Assembly: GCA_033558025.1 (NCBI GenBank)
Contig: JAUCEF010000008.1
Coordinates: forward strand, 124,001-188,000
DNA: 64,000 bases
Source: Phytophthora sp. 'mugwort'
Lineage: Eukaryota > Oomycota > Peronosporomycetes > Peronosporales > Peronosporaceae
Direction of reading: 5' to 3'
Below, piece after piece: positions 20,451 through 31,180 of the stretch; position 1 is the first letter of the stretch, and each line of letters begins with the position of its first letter. The position numbers and the translations under genes are program-made. The notes under the pieces were generated by a model. It was not told the DNA's origin and ran no database searches. It worked only from the letters and a program-made list of their open reading frames with translations.

Positions 20451-21597
20451 TCAATGTTTAGCCGGCAATTTGCAGGCCTTGACTTTTAATGTAATAGTCT
20501 TGAGTCTTCGAAGAAGTAGCTTTAGTCTCACATATTTTTGAATGCCCTTCGTCAAGCAAGCTCTTGCTTTTGTGACTCGAATGGAAGCGTCTTGATCTTG
20601 ATAGGGATCATTCCACACGAACAGACGCGTCAGCCTTCGCCTCTGCTCTCTGTTGCGGTGATTTTGGTTGTGTTGCAACCTTCTCGGAGAATCCGTTTAT
20701 AACGTCAGCGCCGGCGGACCGCAAAAGAGAAGTAACCTCTTGCGTGGAAGGAGGATCTTGGTTTCACCTCGAGTAGGTCGTGGACGCGGGGCAGCTGACA
20801 TTTCTACTGCTGGCCTGGCATCAGAGCCCTTTCACTGGAGTCTTTTAGAGCGAGAATCGATGAGTGTATCGCTTGGTCGCATTTCCGTTTGCGATGTACC
20901 CTCGCCGGATAAACTTCCGTCGTCCAACAACCGCCATCTTTTTTTTTTTTGATCAACTTCTACAGAAAGTGTCGAATGCAGACTGGCGAGCACAGCATGC
21001 TGCTCTAGCAGTTGCCACTTCACATCTTCGTTTTGCTTCTTGAGCTCCTCGCAAAGTCCGCAATCTTCGTGACCGCCCCAGAATTTGCTGCAGTTTCAGC
21101 TTTCAGTGCCGGAGTTGGCCAGGACTCAGCTTCGGACTGACTCGACGAAGCAATTGCCTTCATATTCTCCAGTCTGTCCTGCAGTACTGAGCCTGAAGCG
21201 TCGTTTCCTTTCCCCTCTGTGATCTTCCTTTCTGTCTGGCGCTCGTCATCACCGCAGCTTTCGCGTCGGGCAGCACCATCGTCGTCTCCATTTCTCGACA
21301 TTCGAGACTGCTCCATCTCCTGCGCCTCCTGAGTCAAGCGCTGCATCTCCATCAAAACGCATCTAATAGACGGCAATAGTGAGTTTCGGCCACTCCGTTA
21401 AAGCCATTTCCTCGGTCCTGTTTCCGCCGACGCATTGCCGCCGCTGCTGCTGCTCCTTTTCTCGGATTTGCTGCTCTAGTGCCTCCTGCCATTGCGCTGC
21501 CGTCAGCTGCTGCACGCGTCGGCGCTTTCTCGCCCGTCACGGGAGCCGCCGCCTTGCCAGCAACCGGCTTGTTCTTCTGGTCTGTCGGCTTGCTCAT
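20451..21597 (-). CDS. Coiled-coil protein, frame broken
   Basis: ATG 21597 opens MSKPTDQKNKPVAGK. One base has to be skipped at about 21527 to reach RVQQLTAAQWQEALEQQIRE, a strongly helical Gln/Glu-rich block like those of ciliary or centrosomal coiled-coil proteins. A further shift near 21375 leads to MQRLTQEAQEMEQS and a polar linker. One more near 21054 leads to LCEELKKQNEDVKWQLLEQH, again a coiled coil. The last open part (20678-20451) is basic (RRRLTRLFVWNDPYQDQDAS). I cannot name the family with confidence; the EALEQQIREKEQQQ block recalls CCDC66. It is divergent from PEX6, with 171 bp between the two starts. Either the copy is decaying or single-base errors occur in homopolymers. Confidence 0.55.
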
Positions 21598-21768
21598 CGT
21601 CTCTGTCTGTTTGTATCGGGCGATCTTGTAACTGGAGGGGAGAAGCGGCGTCGGACACAAGTGGTCCACGAAATAGTGTACTTATGCTATACCACATCAA
21701 GTTGAGCTTCAATCCGCAGGTTTGCTTGCGTATCATCGCGGCATTTGTTCACTCGCCGTCTCGCTCGC
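21598..21768. promoter_or_regulatory. Bidirectional promoter region
   Basis: 171 bp separate the ATGs of the coiled-coil gene (minus) and PEX6 (plus), so both promoters must lie here or overlap the genes. GCATTTGTTCAC at 21741-21752, 17 bp before the PEX6 ATG, resembles the FPR part of oomycete promoters. Confidence 0.4.
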
Positions 21769-24621
21769 ATGTGGCTCTCGTCCTTTGCCGTCGGCGCCGT
21801 CCCAGAGCAGAGCGTGGTGCGTGCACGCGTGTGGAGCACCCACGGTTCCTCTGCTCTGATTGCTGCCGCGGATGACAGGCTCACTCTCGCGGCGACGTCA
21901 GATGTGTCGCTGCTGCGGCGCCTGCGCGTAGTGCACAACTCGTTCGTGACGCTACAGTTCCAGGAGCGTAGCCACGTGGCAAGGTTGCTATTACTACCGA
22001 AGCCCATAGTGAGATCAATTGAAGAAGAGCAGGTGGATCAAGACGCTGTCGATGACGTCGGGGACGTGACGTTGTCGCCGCTTTTGGCCTTCAATCTTGG
22101 CATTCCCTTGCCCTCGCCCACTGCCAGCTACGGGACAGTATCGGTATGTGCCTGAGAGAGATAAATACTGAGTATGAAGCGCCACATACTAACTGTACGC
22201 GTTGTATTACAGATTTCTATCCGCGCCGCATCGTCACAGGAGCTGGGACTCACCGTGCAGCCGTCCACGCCGTTCCGCCGGAAGCATCAAGAACAACCTG
22301 CTGCGGCTTCGTATGCGATGATCGCGCCCCTTTTGGTCTCCAGTCTGTCATGTCGACAGCACGCTGTGATGAAGCAGCGTGATGGGTTGTTGGATGCTAT
22401 TCGATCGTATTTTACAGCGAATAAAGTGATGCAAGTGGGGGACATTTTCGCCGTGGAGCTCCGAGAGACGACGCAGTCGCAAGTACCCAAGGAAAACGAG
22501 CGATACAGGGAGAACTACATGCCATACAAGTGCGTGGAAGTTCCTGCCGCGTGTATGGTGCCCAAAGAGGGTGAAGCTGAATCGTTGACTGAGCTCATGC
22601 CGCCGACACTGGACTTGGATACCTCGCTCATGTTCTTCCGGGTGGAGAAATTGAATGGAGAAAAGAAGGACGCGTTGGCATTGACAGTCTCGGAAGCGAC
22701 GGAGCTTCTGCAAAGCTCGTCGACTTCTGCGCCGTCTCCAGATGAAGGAACTATCAAGCAGTTCATGACACAGAACAGATGCGGCGTTGCTTCATCATCC
22801 GACTCGTCACTACCATCAGCTACTCAAGAAAAGTTGTATCAAGTGCTATACCCGGCACAGTTGTGCGAGATCCCGGTCTCGGTGCTTCTTAGTGGAGCTC
22901 GAGGTGTCGGTAAGAGGACGCTCGTTCATCAAGTGGCGAAACAGTTGGGTGTGATAACTATGGAGGTACCGTTTACTGAGCTTACAGGGCAATCAGAACT
23001 TCATCTACTGGAAAACGTGCGAGACCAAGTGTCCAAGGCACAAACGCTGTCGCCATGTCTCCTTTACATTAGCCACCTCTTTCCAGTCGAGAAGGACAAC
23101 GAGGAGGCGGAACTGCGGATCGGCGCCGTTCTCTCTGAGTGCATCCGCTCCCTCAGTCAGAACCAGCACAGTATCCCGTTGGTCGCCTGTGTTGAAGACG
23201 TGAATGAAGTGCCCAAGTTTATTCGGCAGTGTTTTCTTTATGAAATGCACCTCGAGGCACCAGATCAGACGAAGCGACTCGAGTTCTTGCAGCACATGGC
23301 AGTGTCAATTGAGCTGAATAGCGACGTAGACTTGACGGAAGTCGCACAGTTGACTGCGGGTCGGACGTATGGAGAACTGTCGGCTATGCTAGCAGATGCC
23401 GGCAGCCTTGCGATCGAGCGAATTCTTGGTGACGAGACTAACATCAGTGAAGATTCATTGGAGAATTTAGTGTTTACTGACACGGACGATGTTCCAAACA
23501 AGTGCTCTGTATCGGCCGAGGATTTGGAGGAAGCTGCTCAGAACCAGCAAGCCCAAGCATCTTCCGCTAACATCGGCAACGCATCTATTCCGAATGTAAA
23601 ATGGACGGATGTGGGTGGTCTAGAAGATGTGAAAGACGAGATCTTGGATGTGGTGCAGCTACCGATTAAGCACCCGGAACTTTTCGCCGCTGGTGTCCGC
23701 CAGCGATCTGGTATCTTATTGTATGGACCTCCGGGAACAGGCAAAACGCTCCTTGCAAAGGCAATCGCAACGGAATGTAACCTCAACTTTTTAAGTGTCA
23801 AGGGCCCTGAGCTGCTCAACATGTACATTGGTGAAAGTGAGAAGAATGTACGGCAGGTCTTTGCGAAGGCTCGTAGCTGCCGGCCTTGTATTCTCTTCTT
23901 CGATGAACTGGACTCGCTAGCACCGATGCGTGGTCGTGGCTCGGACTCTGGTGGTGTCATGGATCGTGTCGTCTCGCAGCTACTAACGGAGATTGATGGT
24001 CTTAGCGGCGGTGGAAACGACCAAGTGTTTGTAATCGGAGCCACGAATCGCCCCGACCTGCTGGAGACAGGATTATTGCGTCCCGGTCGCTTTGATCGGT
24101 TGCTGTATCTTGGCATTTGCAATGAGAAATCAGCGCAGCTGAAGGTGTTGAAGGCGCAGACGAGGAAATTCGCGCTGGCTGAGGATGCGGATTTGGATGC
24201 TGTAGTGGAACAATGCCCGACCAACTTTACGGGTGCTGATTTCTACGCACTGAGCTCCAGTGCGCTAGCGGCTGCACTCAAGGATCGAGTCGAAGCCCTA
24301 GACAGACAACTAGGTATGTATTTTGTTGCTTGAAGACGTTGACGGCATGCGAGGAAGCTGGCTAACCTGGTGTGATCTGTCTATTTATGCTTTGTTTGTT
24401 GTTGTCTTTCTTCAGAGGAGATCAACGCAGAGGACTGTTACTCGTCGAGTCCGATGACGATCCGCCTTCTCCTCAATCGATTGTCACCTGAGGAGTTGCG
24501 TGTACCTGTTAGTCAGACGCACTTTATGTCGGCGCTTTCCCAGGTGGTTCCATCTGTGTCACCTGCAGAAATTCAGCATTATGAGAGTCTGAAGAAGCAG
24601 TACAGCTCCAGGCAAACATGA
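21769..24621 (+). CDS. PEX6: Peroxin-6, AAA ATPase of peroxisome biogenesis
   Basis: Three exons (21769-22143, 22213-24313, 24416-24621) join to 893 residues, a usual PEX6 length. Introns are 69 and 102 bp with GTATGT donors and CAG acceptors. PEX6 forms a hexamer with PEX1 and pulls ubiquitinated import receptor PEX5 out of the peroxisomal membrane using ATP. The first AAA domain has a degenerate Walker A (GARGVGKRT, about residue 354). The second is canonical: VKWTDVGGLEDVK, Walker A GPPGTGKT at about 630, Walker B ILFFDELDS at about 689, then ATNRPDLLE and the arginine-finger region RPGRFDR. This weak first and strong second site is characteristic of PEX6. The start is the first ATG; the frame extends slightly upstream only with TTG. 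The gene is intact. Confidence 0.93.
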
Positions 24622-25233
24622 TCGTACGAACTCGAGTCTGGTAATCCATGTGTGACACAGAGCTAGAATAAACGCAGCTGTTCAAGCGAGTCTTCTGGTG
24701 GTACAGTACGAATTCATGTTGCGATCTCTGCCGTGATGCTGAATTCGCCTCAAATTCGATCATATGTTGTTTACTGTTTTGCTTTGTTTCATGTGTTGTG
24801 TTCAGGGATCAGTAGTATCACGTCGTTGTCCACGGTATTATAGTACTATACCTGTAGTAACTTGTAGTTTGCAAAATTTTCATTCTACTGCAACTGTAGT
24901 AACCAGTAGTACTGTTGGATTACTGGCCAGCAAGCTGGATGTTTTTGCGCCTTGCTTGCAAAACACTTCATAAGATTCCGTGATTCGAGTCGTCTTCGTC
25001 GCACAGTAGGGCTGCGACTTGCAGCTTGTGGGTCACTACTCGTCGCTCAAATGCTTCGTTGGCATATTATTTTTGCACAACGGTTGTCCGCTGGAAGCGG
25101 GTTGCCGCTGGTGGGCTTTCACTTCGCAATCTACTTTACAACCAGGCACCACCAGCCTCCGCCTTCTGACCGCCCAGTCGGCATGTACTGACGAAGTGCG
25201 CGGTTTCAGACTGCATCAACCCCTGTGACAGCC
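24622..25233. other. Intergenic stretch, no gene seen
   Basis: Contains a cluster of TAGTA/TACTA strings (24820-24930), including ATAGTACTATAC, which recur at 25395-25510 within the next gene. No frame is convincing. Confidence 0.5.
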
Positions 25234-25629
25234 ATGGATCTATACTCCGTCTGTGAACAACAGGTGCATCACCTGTGTCCAACTCCGCAACACCGCTATG
25301 CGGTAAGTTTAAAGTGGTGATCGTTAGGACGAAGACACTAATGCTGTTTAGGTGGTAGATGTAGCCATTCCAGTAGTCAATTGGGCAGAGGCTCGACAGT
25401 ACTATAGTACTATTGCTAAAAAAACACCTCAGAAATCGAGTTACTATTACTGCAGTAGCTCGAATCGCAATACTGGCAGTAAGTTGAGAAAAAGTGCCAG
25501 TAGTAATCTATGTGTGTTTTTCCAGCCGGTTCGAATACAAATTCATATGGCCAACCACTTGCATTCCTTGACGCTGACCAGCTCTGGAATGTAAAGAGAG
25601 AGGCCGACGCGAGTGTTGTCGTACGTTGA
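25234..25629 (+). CDS. Small three-exon protein of unknown function
   Basis: ATG 25234 begins MDLYSVCEQQVHHLCPTPQH. Exon 1 (25234-25302) ends at a GTAAGT donor; the intron (25303-25351, 49 bp) ends TTTAG. Exon 2 (25352-25478) reads VVDVAIPVVNWAEARQYYST and then a Ser/Tyr/Asn-rich part. A second GTAAGT donor and TTTTTCCAG acceptor bound a 47-bp intron (25479-25525). Exon 3 (25526-25629) reads NSYGQPLAFLDADQLWNVKR and ends at a TGA. The joined frame is 99 residues. Two strong donors and consistent phases argue that it is real. I recognise no family. Without splicing, the first part would stop within intron 1. Confidence 0.5.
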
Positions 25630-25667
25630 CGCAGAACAGACTCACAACTCAATACAAATACGCGAGC

Positions 25668-25690
25668 TCAGTCCAGTTCCACTTTCTGCG
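25668..25690 (+). promoter_or_regulatory. Possible initiator/FPR of the crystallin-like gene
   Basis: CTCAGTCCAGTTCCACTTTC resembles the YCA-initiator plus CA-TTT-flank layout of oomycete promoters. It ends 11 bp before the ATG at 25702, which would give a very short leader. Confidence 0.3.
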
Positions 25691-25701
25691 ACTCTTTCAA
25701 A

Positions 25702-26520
25702 ATGGTCCGCTTTATCTCTTCCCTCATCGCCACCTCGTTTACAATCTGCTCGGCTTCCGCTACGTCTTCTTATGACAAGACGTGGAGCAACCAATTCAAG
25801 AGCAAGCTCGACATCTTACCAAAGGTCAGCGGCGACTGCTCTGTGTGTTTTTACGAGCAGAAAAACTTTGGTGGGTCGAAATTTTGCGTCGGCAAGCGCG
25901 TCAAGAGCTGCACGAAGGCGAATCCGATCACGGCTCCGGGCTCGATCGGGAGCATTAAGTTCGGTAGAGGCTGCAACCTTGTAGCGAACATTCGTGTGAC
26001 GGATGTGCCCTATGATGAGCACGTCGATGTCGTCTCAAAGGACGTGTCGAACACGGGTTACAACGTGAGCTCAGGCCAGCAGTCTGTCCAAGAAGTTTAC
26101 GTGGAGGAAGCTGGACGTGCCTGTTTCCTGGGTATCCCCGACACTGGTGACGGCTACGGTGTCTGCTACACGGACAGTACTCCACATGTGGACGTGAAGT
26201 ACTCAAACTCGATCACCGAGCTGATGTTGTTCAAGTCGGCTACTAAGGACTTCGATGTGATCGTCTTTGAGAACGAGAACTATAACAGCCCGAAATCATC
26301 CGTCATTGCTCGAGACGTCTCACAGGGAACGGGTGCTTTGTCATATCGCTTTACTGGCTACAGTAACAACCTCGAGACCAACGTGACCAGCACAATCTCG
26401 GGAATGAAGAAGAGTCTGCAGAACAAAGTGCGGTCTGTCAAGTTCGTATTTCCCGAAAATGACGCCACTCAAGGAGATCCCACTCCCGGAACTGTTGCTC
26501 CTGCTTCGTACTCCGTTTAA
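25702..26520 (+). CDS. Secreted beta/gamma-crystallin-like protein
   Basis: Intact single-exon gene of 272 residues. Residues 1-20 form a signal peptide (MVRFISSLIATSFTICSASA). From about residue 47 comes CSVCFYEQKNFGGSKFCVGK, the Y/F-x-x-x-x-F-x-G pattern of a beta/gamma-crystallin Greek-key motif, followed by paired cysteines. A second, similar segment lies near residue 187 (DFDVIVFENENYNSPKSSV). The fold is known in extracellular proteins, sometimes binding calcium; here secretion is what the sequence shows and ligand binding is inference. The carboxyl tail is Pro/Thr-rich (GDPTPGTVAPAS). Oomycetes secrete many small Cys-containing proteins, and an apoplastic role is possible but unproven. 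It converges on the next gene with 187 bp between their stops. Confidence 0.8.
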   Translation: MVRFISSLIATSFTICSASATSSYDKTWSNQFKSKLDILPKVSGDCSVCFYEQKNFGGSKFCVGKRVKSCTKANPITAPGSIGSIKFGRGCNLVANIRVTDVPYDEHVDVVSKDVSNTGYNVSSGQQSVQEVYVEEAGRACFLGIPDTGDGYGVCYTDSTPHVDVKYSNSITELMLFKSATKDFDVIVFENENYNSPKSSVIARDVSQGTGALSYRFTGYSNNLETNVTSTISGMKKSLQNKVRSVKFVFPENDATQGDPTPGTVAPASYSV

Positions 26521-26707
26521 ATGCGTTCGATAAGACTTGTTGCTCTTATGTTCATCATATCGACTGAAAAGACTCTGTACCCAAGTCTTGCATATCAATC
26601 CAGAATATACTGCTCCACACGAGCAAACAATGTTGTCTATTTTACTTACTGCAAGGCAGACGCTCGTCAAACTCCATCGCTCGCCTAGTTAAATAATCGA
26701 CACGAGT

Positions 26708-28613
26708 CTATTCAATGCCGTATTTGCGTTGCACACTGTCATTTGGATGTTCAGTCACAATCTCCGAGCGCTGCTTGCTCCAGACCAACCGCGGTGGGAT
26801 CCCCGTGCTGTCAAAAAGATGCGCGTTGGGCACACGACTCGCCAGTCGACGGAAATTGCGCGTGATCAATGACGACGCCGTGTCGATAACAGACCGAGGG
26901 ACGTCCCGCCCATAGCCGCTGCTGCGCTTGTCCACCCGCTTATAAGCCTCTGTTATCGGAATGTCGAGACATATGACGTGGACATCAAAGCCCGCCGCCT
27001 TGACTTGATCAATCGTGCGGGCGTAGCTCGTGAAGCTCTTGCCGCTGCCGTGGAGAATAACATTCTTGCGCGACATGATTGCACTGTGCAGATTCTTCTT
27101 AAGAATAAAGCGCGCCTCGTCTCGACAAAGCTGGTAGCGTGTCTGTGGTCCCGGCAAGAGCTTGGCATGAGGCTTCGAGCTCACGTCAGCAGCTTCTGGG
27201 TCTGTCACGCTGCGGCTTTCCGGTTCATTGCCCAGTCCCACGTTCAACATTGCGTGGTAAAACTCGGGAAGAAGCGCGATGACGTCGTCGACATCAAAGT
27301 TGACAAAATCTTGCAGCGTGAGCTGTCCCATGAGATCAAGATGACTCAACATTGTCGATTTGCCAGACCCGGGAATGCCTAGTAAAAGTACAAACTTGGG
27401 AATGGTCAAGTCTTGGGGCGCAGACGAGTACAATTGCTGCGCGATGCGAGCATGCAATCGCAACCGTTTTGGTGAAAAGTAGCCCTGATCGTTCGTGTGT
27501 AGCTGGAATGTGGACGTTGGTGGCAAGGGGGTCATGACATCGGCATCCAGTGGATCTGCCTCGCAGCTCATTACTGTCGGATCTGCGTTCTTGTTAAGTT
27601 GTCGGAACGCAGACGCGGTGCCTTCACTCACATAAGCACGACCACCTTGGATTTCACTGTCCGTCTTGGCAGAGTGAGCTGTGGTTGCCTCGTTGTCTGT
27701 TGGTACCACGAGTAGATTCTCCACTTCAGACGCGACCTTGCGCCGGAAAGAGTAGGCGCTCTCTGGATCCAGTGTCGAGTGCGACGTGTCCAGGAACACT
27801 GGCCCACAAGTCTGCGTCTCGAGGATCTGGAAACCTTCTTCTGTGAGCGCACCCAGGAACTTGATCACTCTGTCTGGCTCGTCAGCGAGGGTCAGGAACT
27901 GCGTTACAGAGGCTGCGCTGCTGTGAGAATACGGGACACCGGTTTCGTTGAAATCTAGCTCGTCATCCATCGCCGACAGCGGATCGTCGCTTGCTGCGTC
28001 CTGTTCGTCATGCGGGACGACCAGCTCGGCATCAAACTCGTGCAGCACACGCAGCAGTTGGCGCTGGCGACGCGGGTCCCGTCGGATTTGCAGCAGCAAC
28101 TGAGAGCGTAACAGGAGCTGCTCGTTGGCGACGCAGAAGTTGACAGTCGTGAGGTGGAAGAAGGTCACCGCCACAAGTGCGCGCAGCCGTTTCTTAAGCG
28201 CCGGAAGCTCACGGTCGCGCAGGAAGCATGAAATGGTGACGCGCGAGAGCTCAGGCACGACGGTGGAGCGCACGCAAAGTCCCGTGATGTTCTGGTCCGC
28301 GTAGCCAAACACGTCCGCGATCTGGGCGAGCGTGCCTGGTACAGCATGTGCAACCGTCATAACAGTGCAGTGAGTTGTATGACATTAAGATGCAATGGTA
28401 CATAGAGTAGAGAGAGAGACCTGGGCGGTTGACCACCAGCGCCGAGATGATTCGTTCTTCAAGGACGTCATGCTTGGCCTTTAGTCCGTCCTTAGCGGCT
28501 TCTGGGTCCTTGGTGGGCGGAGAAGACGGAGAAGATGACACGCAGCGCATGGATCCGTCGCGCACGAAGGCGCAGACGGAGGGAACGAGTCGCCGCTGCG
28601 CCTGACGCAGCAT
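26708..28613 (-). CDS. Acetolactate synthase regulatory-subunit-like protein fused to zeta-toxin-like kinase
   Basis: Two exons (28613-28421 and 28335-26708; 85-bp intron GTCTCT...ACCAG) join in frame to 606 residues. Residues 1-35 are Arg/Ser-rich without acidic start, as in a mitochondrial transit peptide. Residues about 58-130 form an ACT domain of the IlvN/IlvH kind (SALVVNRPG, TLAQIADVFGYADQNITGL, LSRVTISC). Residues about 134-246 match the second half of such subunits (FLGALTEEGFQILETQTCG). An unconserved linker follows. From residue 377 there is a P-loop kinase: LLLGIPGSGKST (384-392), FDVDDVIALLPE, a middle block with an NVILHGSGKS element, and VDKRSSGYGRDVP near the end. This layout is that of the zeta-toxin/PezT-like kinase family. 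The regulatory half would control branched-chain amino acid synthesis; the kinase substrate is unknown. The exon-1 splice rather than the internal ATG at 28360 restores the ACT start. The frame is intact. Confidence 0.8.
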
Positions 28614-29071
28614 ATCGATGTCGGCGGTCTAAGGTTGCAAGGATGTCTCCATGTTGAGGCTGTGTAGCGCACACCAATATGGATATCGAATTTGAAAGGG
28701 AGCATGTTTTCTCACATCGAATTTAAGAGGGGTGGCGGATTGTCTGCCTGCCATACAATAACCAACTTATTCCAAAATAGATTCAGCGATCGGATACTTT
28801 TCGATCGCAAGTGTATATATCGCAGGTCGCTGCATCGAGCAAGTGCGCAGCTTAGCGCAACGCCCCAAAGCCAGCAGTTGCCCGAGCTGCGCTCTCCTAT
28901 CCAGCGGTAGGGTGACAGACTCCGTCCGACCTCGCGACATGCCATTGGAGCAGGAAATGGGTAATTGGGTGTAGGCAGGCGGCAGTACCCATTTGAAGCA
29001 AAACGGGTGTCTTTGACCGGGGATTTTATCAATTGTAGATGTTCGACATCCCCTATAATGCATTCGTATTA
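28614..29071. other. Intergenic stretch, no gene seen
   Basis: Upstream of the fusion gene and up to the TTAA of the piggyBac end. No frame or RNA gene is recognisable. Confidence 0.5.
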
Positions 29072-30117
29072 TTAACCCACCGGCCAAATCTGCGTAGCAT
29101 ACAGGTCCGCAGCGGACCTCTAATTGGAGTACCCGATACCATTGATTGGTGTAAATTCTCGCAGCGGGGATAGGGTTTAGCGCTCACAGGTCCACAGCAG
29201 ACCTCTAAATACACATCTCGATTGTAGTACTGCAAAGACCACAATAGTTCGAGGTTCCCAAAGTGTAGATTTCGAGATGACAGCCACTCATTTTCGCAAT
29301 CTTCCAGCAGCATACATGGACATCGCCGACCTGCTGAACGTCGACGACGACGCCGCGGACTGGGAGTTCGAGACATCGGATGCGGAGGAGATGGAAGACG
29401 GCGCAAGCGCCTCACTCTCAACCGATGGTGACGGCGTGGAAATGGAGTCAGACAACGATGCAGCGACAGGCGTGACGCCGCCGGCAGATGCCGAACCGAG
29501 AACGCATACGTCCACAACCTCATTCGAGACAGCGGTTTGCACATTATCCGCGATAAGGAGGTGAAGGTTGCCTACAAGGAGCGCGGTGAACTCGGGCTTT
29601 TCTCTCTCTTTTTACGCGGACGTTTCGTGATTCTTTGCATGCATGGACTAACGGGATGCTAAAAGAGAGAGGGAAGCCTGAAGCCACTGTGTATGAGCTA
29701 GGTGCTTACATTAGTTTGGAGATTGCTAGGAGTTTCAACCCAGTCACAGAAATCAAAGAACTGTGGTCTCAGAAGCTGTTTATGGGGCAGTCGGACTTTG
29801 CGTTGACGATGGCGAGGATCGGTTTGAATGTATTCGAGCTCGATTTCAGGTCCACGCGCCAGGGAGTGTGCCTGTCACTTATACGAATAAGGGTCTCTTC
29901 AGCTCTTCTTCCGAAAGAGAGCCAAGACGGACACGTGGTCTCCAGCGATCTCGACGGGCAGCAGTCGGAGTACCAGGCTGCTCGTCATAAGGGAGTGCGT
30001 ATCCCGGCGATCAGATCGCCTGTGAAGTATTCTTCTCCTGTCCGTCGGGGACCGCCTTACGCTCCTGGGTCCTTCCCTATTGAGGAGCCCCACGGAGCCT
30101 CTTCTAGGGGATTATGA
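29072..30117 (+). mobile_element. piggyBac-type element, left end and first part of transposase
   Basis: A TTAA at 29072-29075 is followed at once by CCC, the hallmark of a piggyBac end. Two subterminal palindromes follow (29103-29119, 29188-29204). The transposase begins at ATG 29277 with an acidic amino end. Shifted frames carry NAYVHNLIRDSG, then SFNPVTEIKELWSQKLFMGQSDFALTMAR and RFECIRARFQVHAP, the block in which piggyBac transposases read W..M.R.RFE.I...L.F. Homology ends at about 29960 and the catalytic half and right end are missing. Frame shifts near 29560 and 29815 confirm that it is dead. Confidence 0.7.
29103..29119. repeat. piggyBac subterminal palindrome 1
   Basis: AGGTCCGCAGCGGACCT is a perfect palindrome about a central A. 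A near copy (AGGTCCACAGCAGACCT) lies at 29188-29204; both are followed by CTAA. They are probably transposase binding sites of this element. Confidence 0.7.
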
Positions 30118-30599
30118 GCGTCATTTGGTGGCCAGCAGCCCCTGTTCCAGAACGTAAGCATTGCTCGATGCGTGCTCCTCACACCGCACAACATTTCTCT
30201 TAAGGAGTTTACGAGCCGGCGAAAGAAACCAGAGTCCGGTCGGGATTGCGACCTGTGTGGGGCTAGCCAGTCGTGATGCCCCACACACGGTGACCCCTTC
30301 CAAGAGACAGAGGCCGTCTTCTGAAAGTGGGCAGCTACGCGCTGCTCACAAGGCCAACTTGAAGTTCTCCTGTAGGATTTCACGTTAGAAGCCATCCTTG
30401 ACCTCTGAGATCTGCGTATTGAGTTTGCCGATGTGGTAGGTAAACGGCAGCTCTCTCGAGAACTACAGAAGCATTCGCTTCTAGCGCTCATGATGAGTGC
30501 GGATATGGTCTTGGCGCTACGAACATATACCGTTCGGGCAAGAAAGCCCGATCTACTTACGAAGCCGCCACCGATTCTGTGCCCAGATCGCGACAGCGT
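30118..30599. other. Stretch between piggyBac remnant and gypsy pol
   Basis: No supported gene. It follows the stop of the gypsy chromodomain on the minus strand and may include the 3' LTR, but no matching second LTR was found. Confidence 0.4.
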
Positions 30600-30842
30600 T
30601 CAAGCAGTCAGTCTGGAGCCGTTCGTAGGCTCCCAGGAGCACTCAGCCTCCGAGTACCCCCTCCACTTCACACGGAGCTGGCGCTTCCCGTGAACGCGCC
30701 GCTGCTGGAGCACACGCTCCACGTGGTAGTGGGTCTCCCCATTACGGTCAAGGAAAGGCGGCGGTGCCCTCGAACGAGTACGAGTATGAGGTGCCGCCCC
30801 TCCGGTCCGGCTCAGCACCTGGTGTGCCGCCTTCAGCTCCAC
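30600..30842 (-). pseudogene. Chromodomain of gypsy integrase
   Basis: YHVERVLQQRRVHGKRQLRVKWRGY followed by SEAECSWEPT is a canonical chromodomain (aromatic residues and the W..W pattern retained), with a stop at 30600. In chromoviruses it directs integration to marked chromatin. It is the carboxyl end of pol; the linker to the GPY/F module is rich in Pro, Ser and Ala. Confidence 0.75.
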
Positions 30843-31180
30843 CTCGGGTCGTTGAGGACCCCGCTCTTCGTCGTCGAGTCCTTGCGCTTGCGATTGCGCT
30901 TGGACTTGGTGAGGGCGGAGCTGCCGCCACCCAGGCGGGGAGCGCTGGGGTCATTGGGCCGATTCGTGACGACGTGAATCGCCTGGCCGACGACTTGTCG
31001 GCCCTAGAAGGACGGGTCGACCGTCATACGAATGACGTGGACGAGATCTTCCAACGTCTGGTTGCCTTTTGAGCGTCGATGGACTGAGTCCAACGGGAGC
31101 CGTCTCACTTTCGGGATATCCTGCGGCCTGAGCCCCCGGCGGGAGCGACTCCTGCGTACTCCCAGCCGTATCACTATGGC

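Noticed and set aside
28358..28360. Start of the fusion gene at the internal ATG
   Set aside because: It would cut off the ACT domain start. Splicing exon 1 to 28335 restores the family motif (VVNRPG-TLAQIADVFG) and adds a transit-like leader.
29288..29542. Minus-strand gene opposite the piggyBac amino end
   Set aside because: It mirrors the acidic amino end of the transposase; the TTAA end and downstream blocks support the plus strand.
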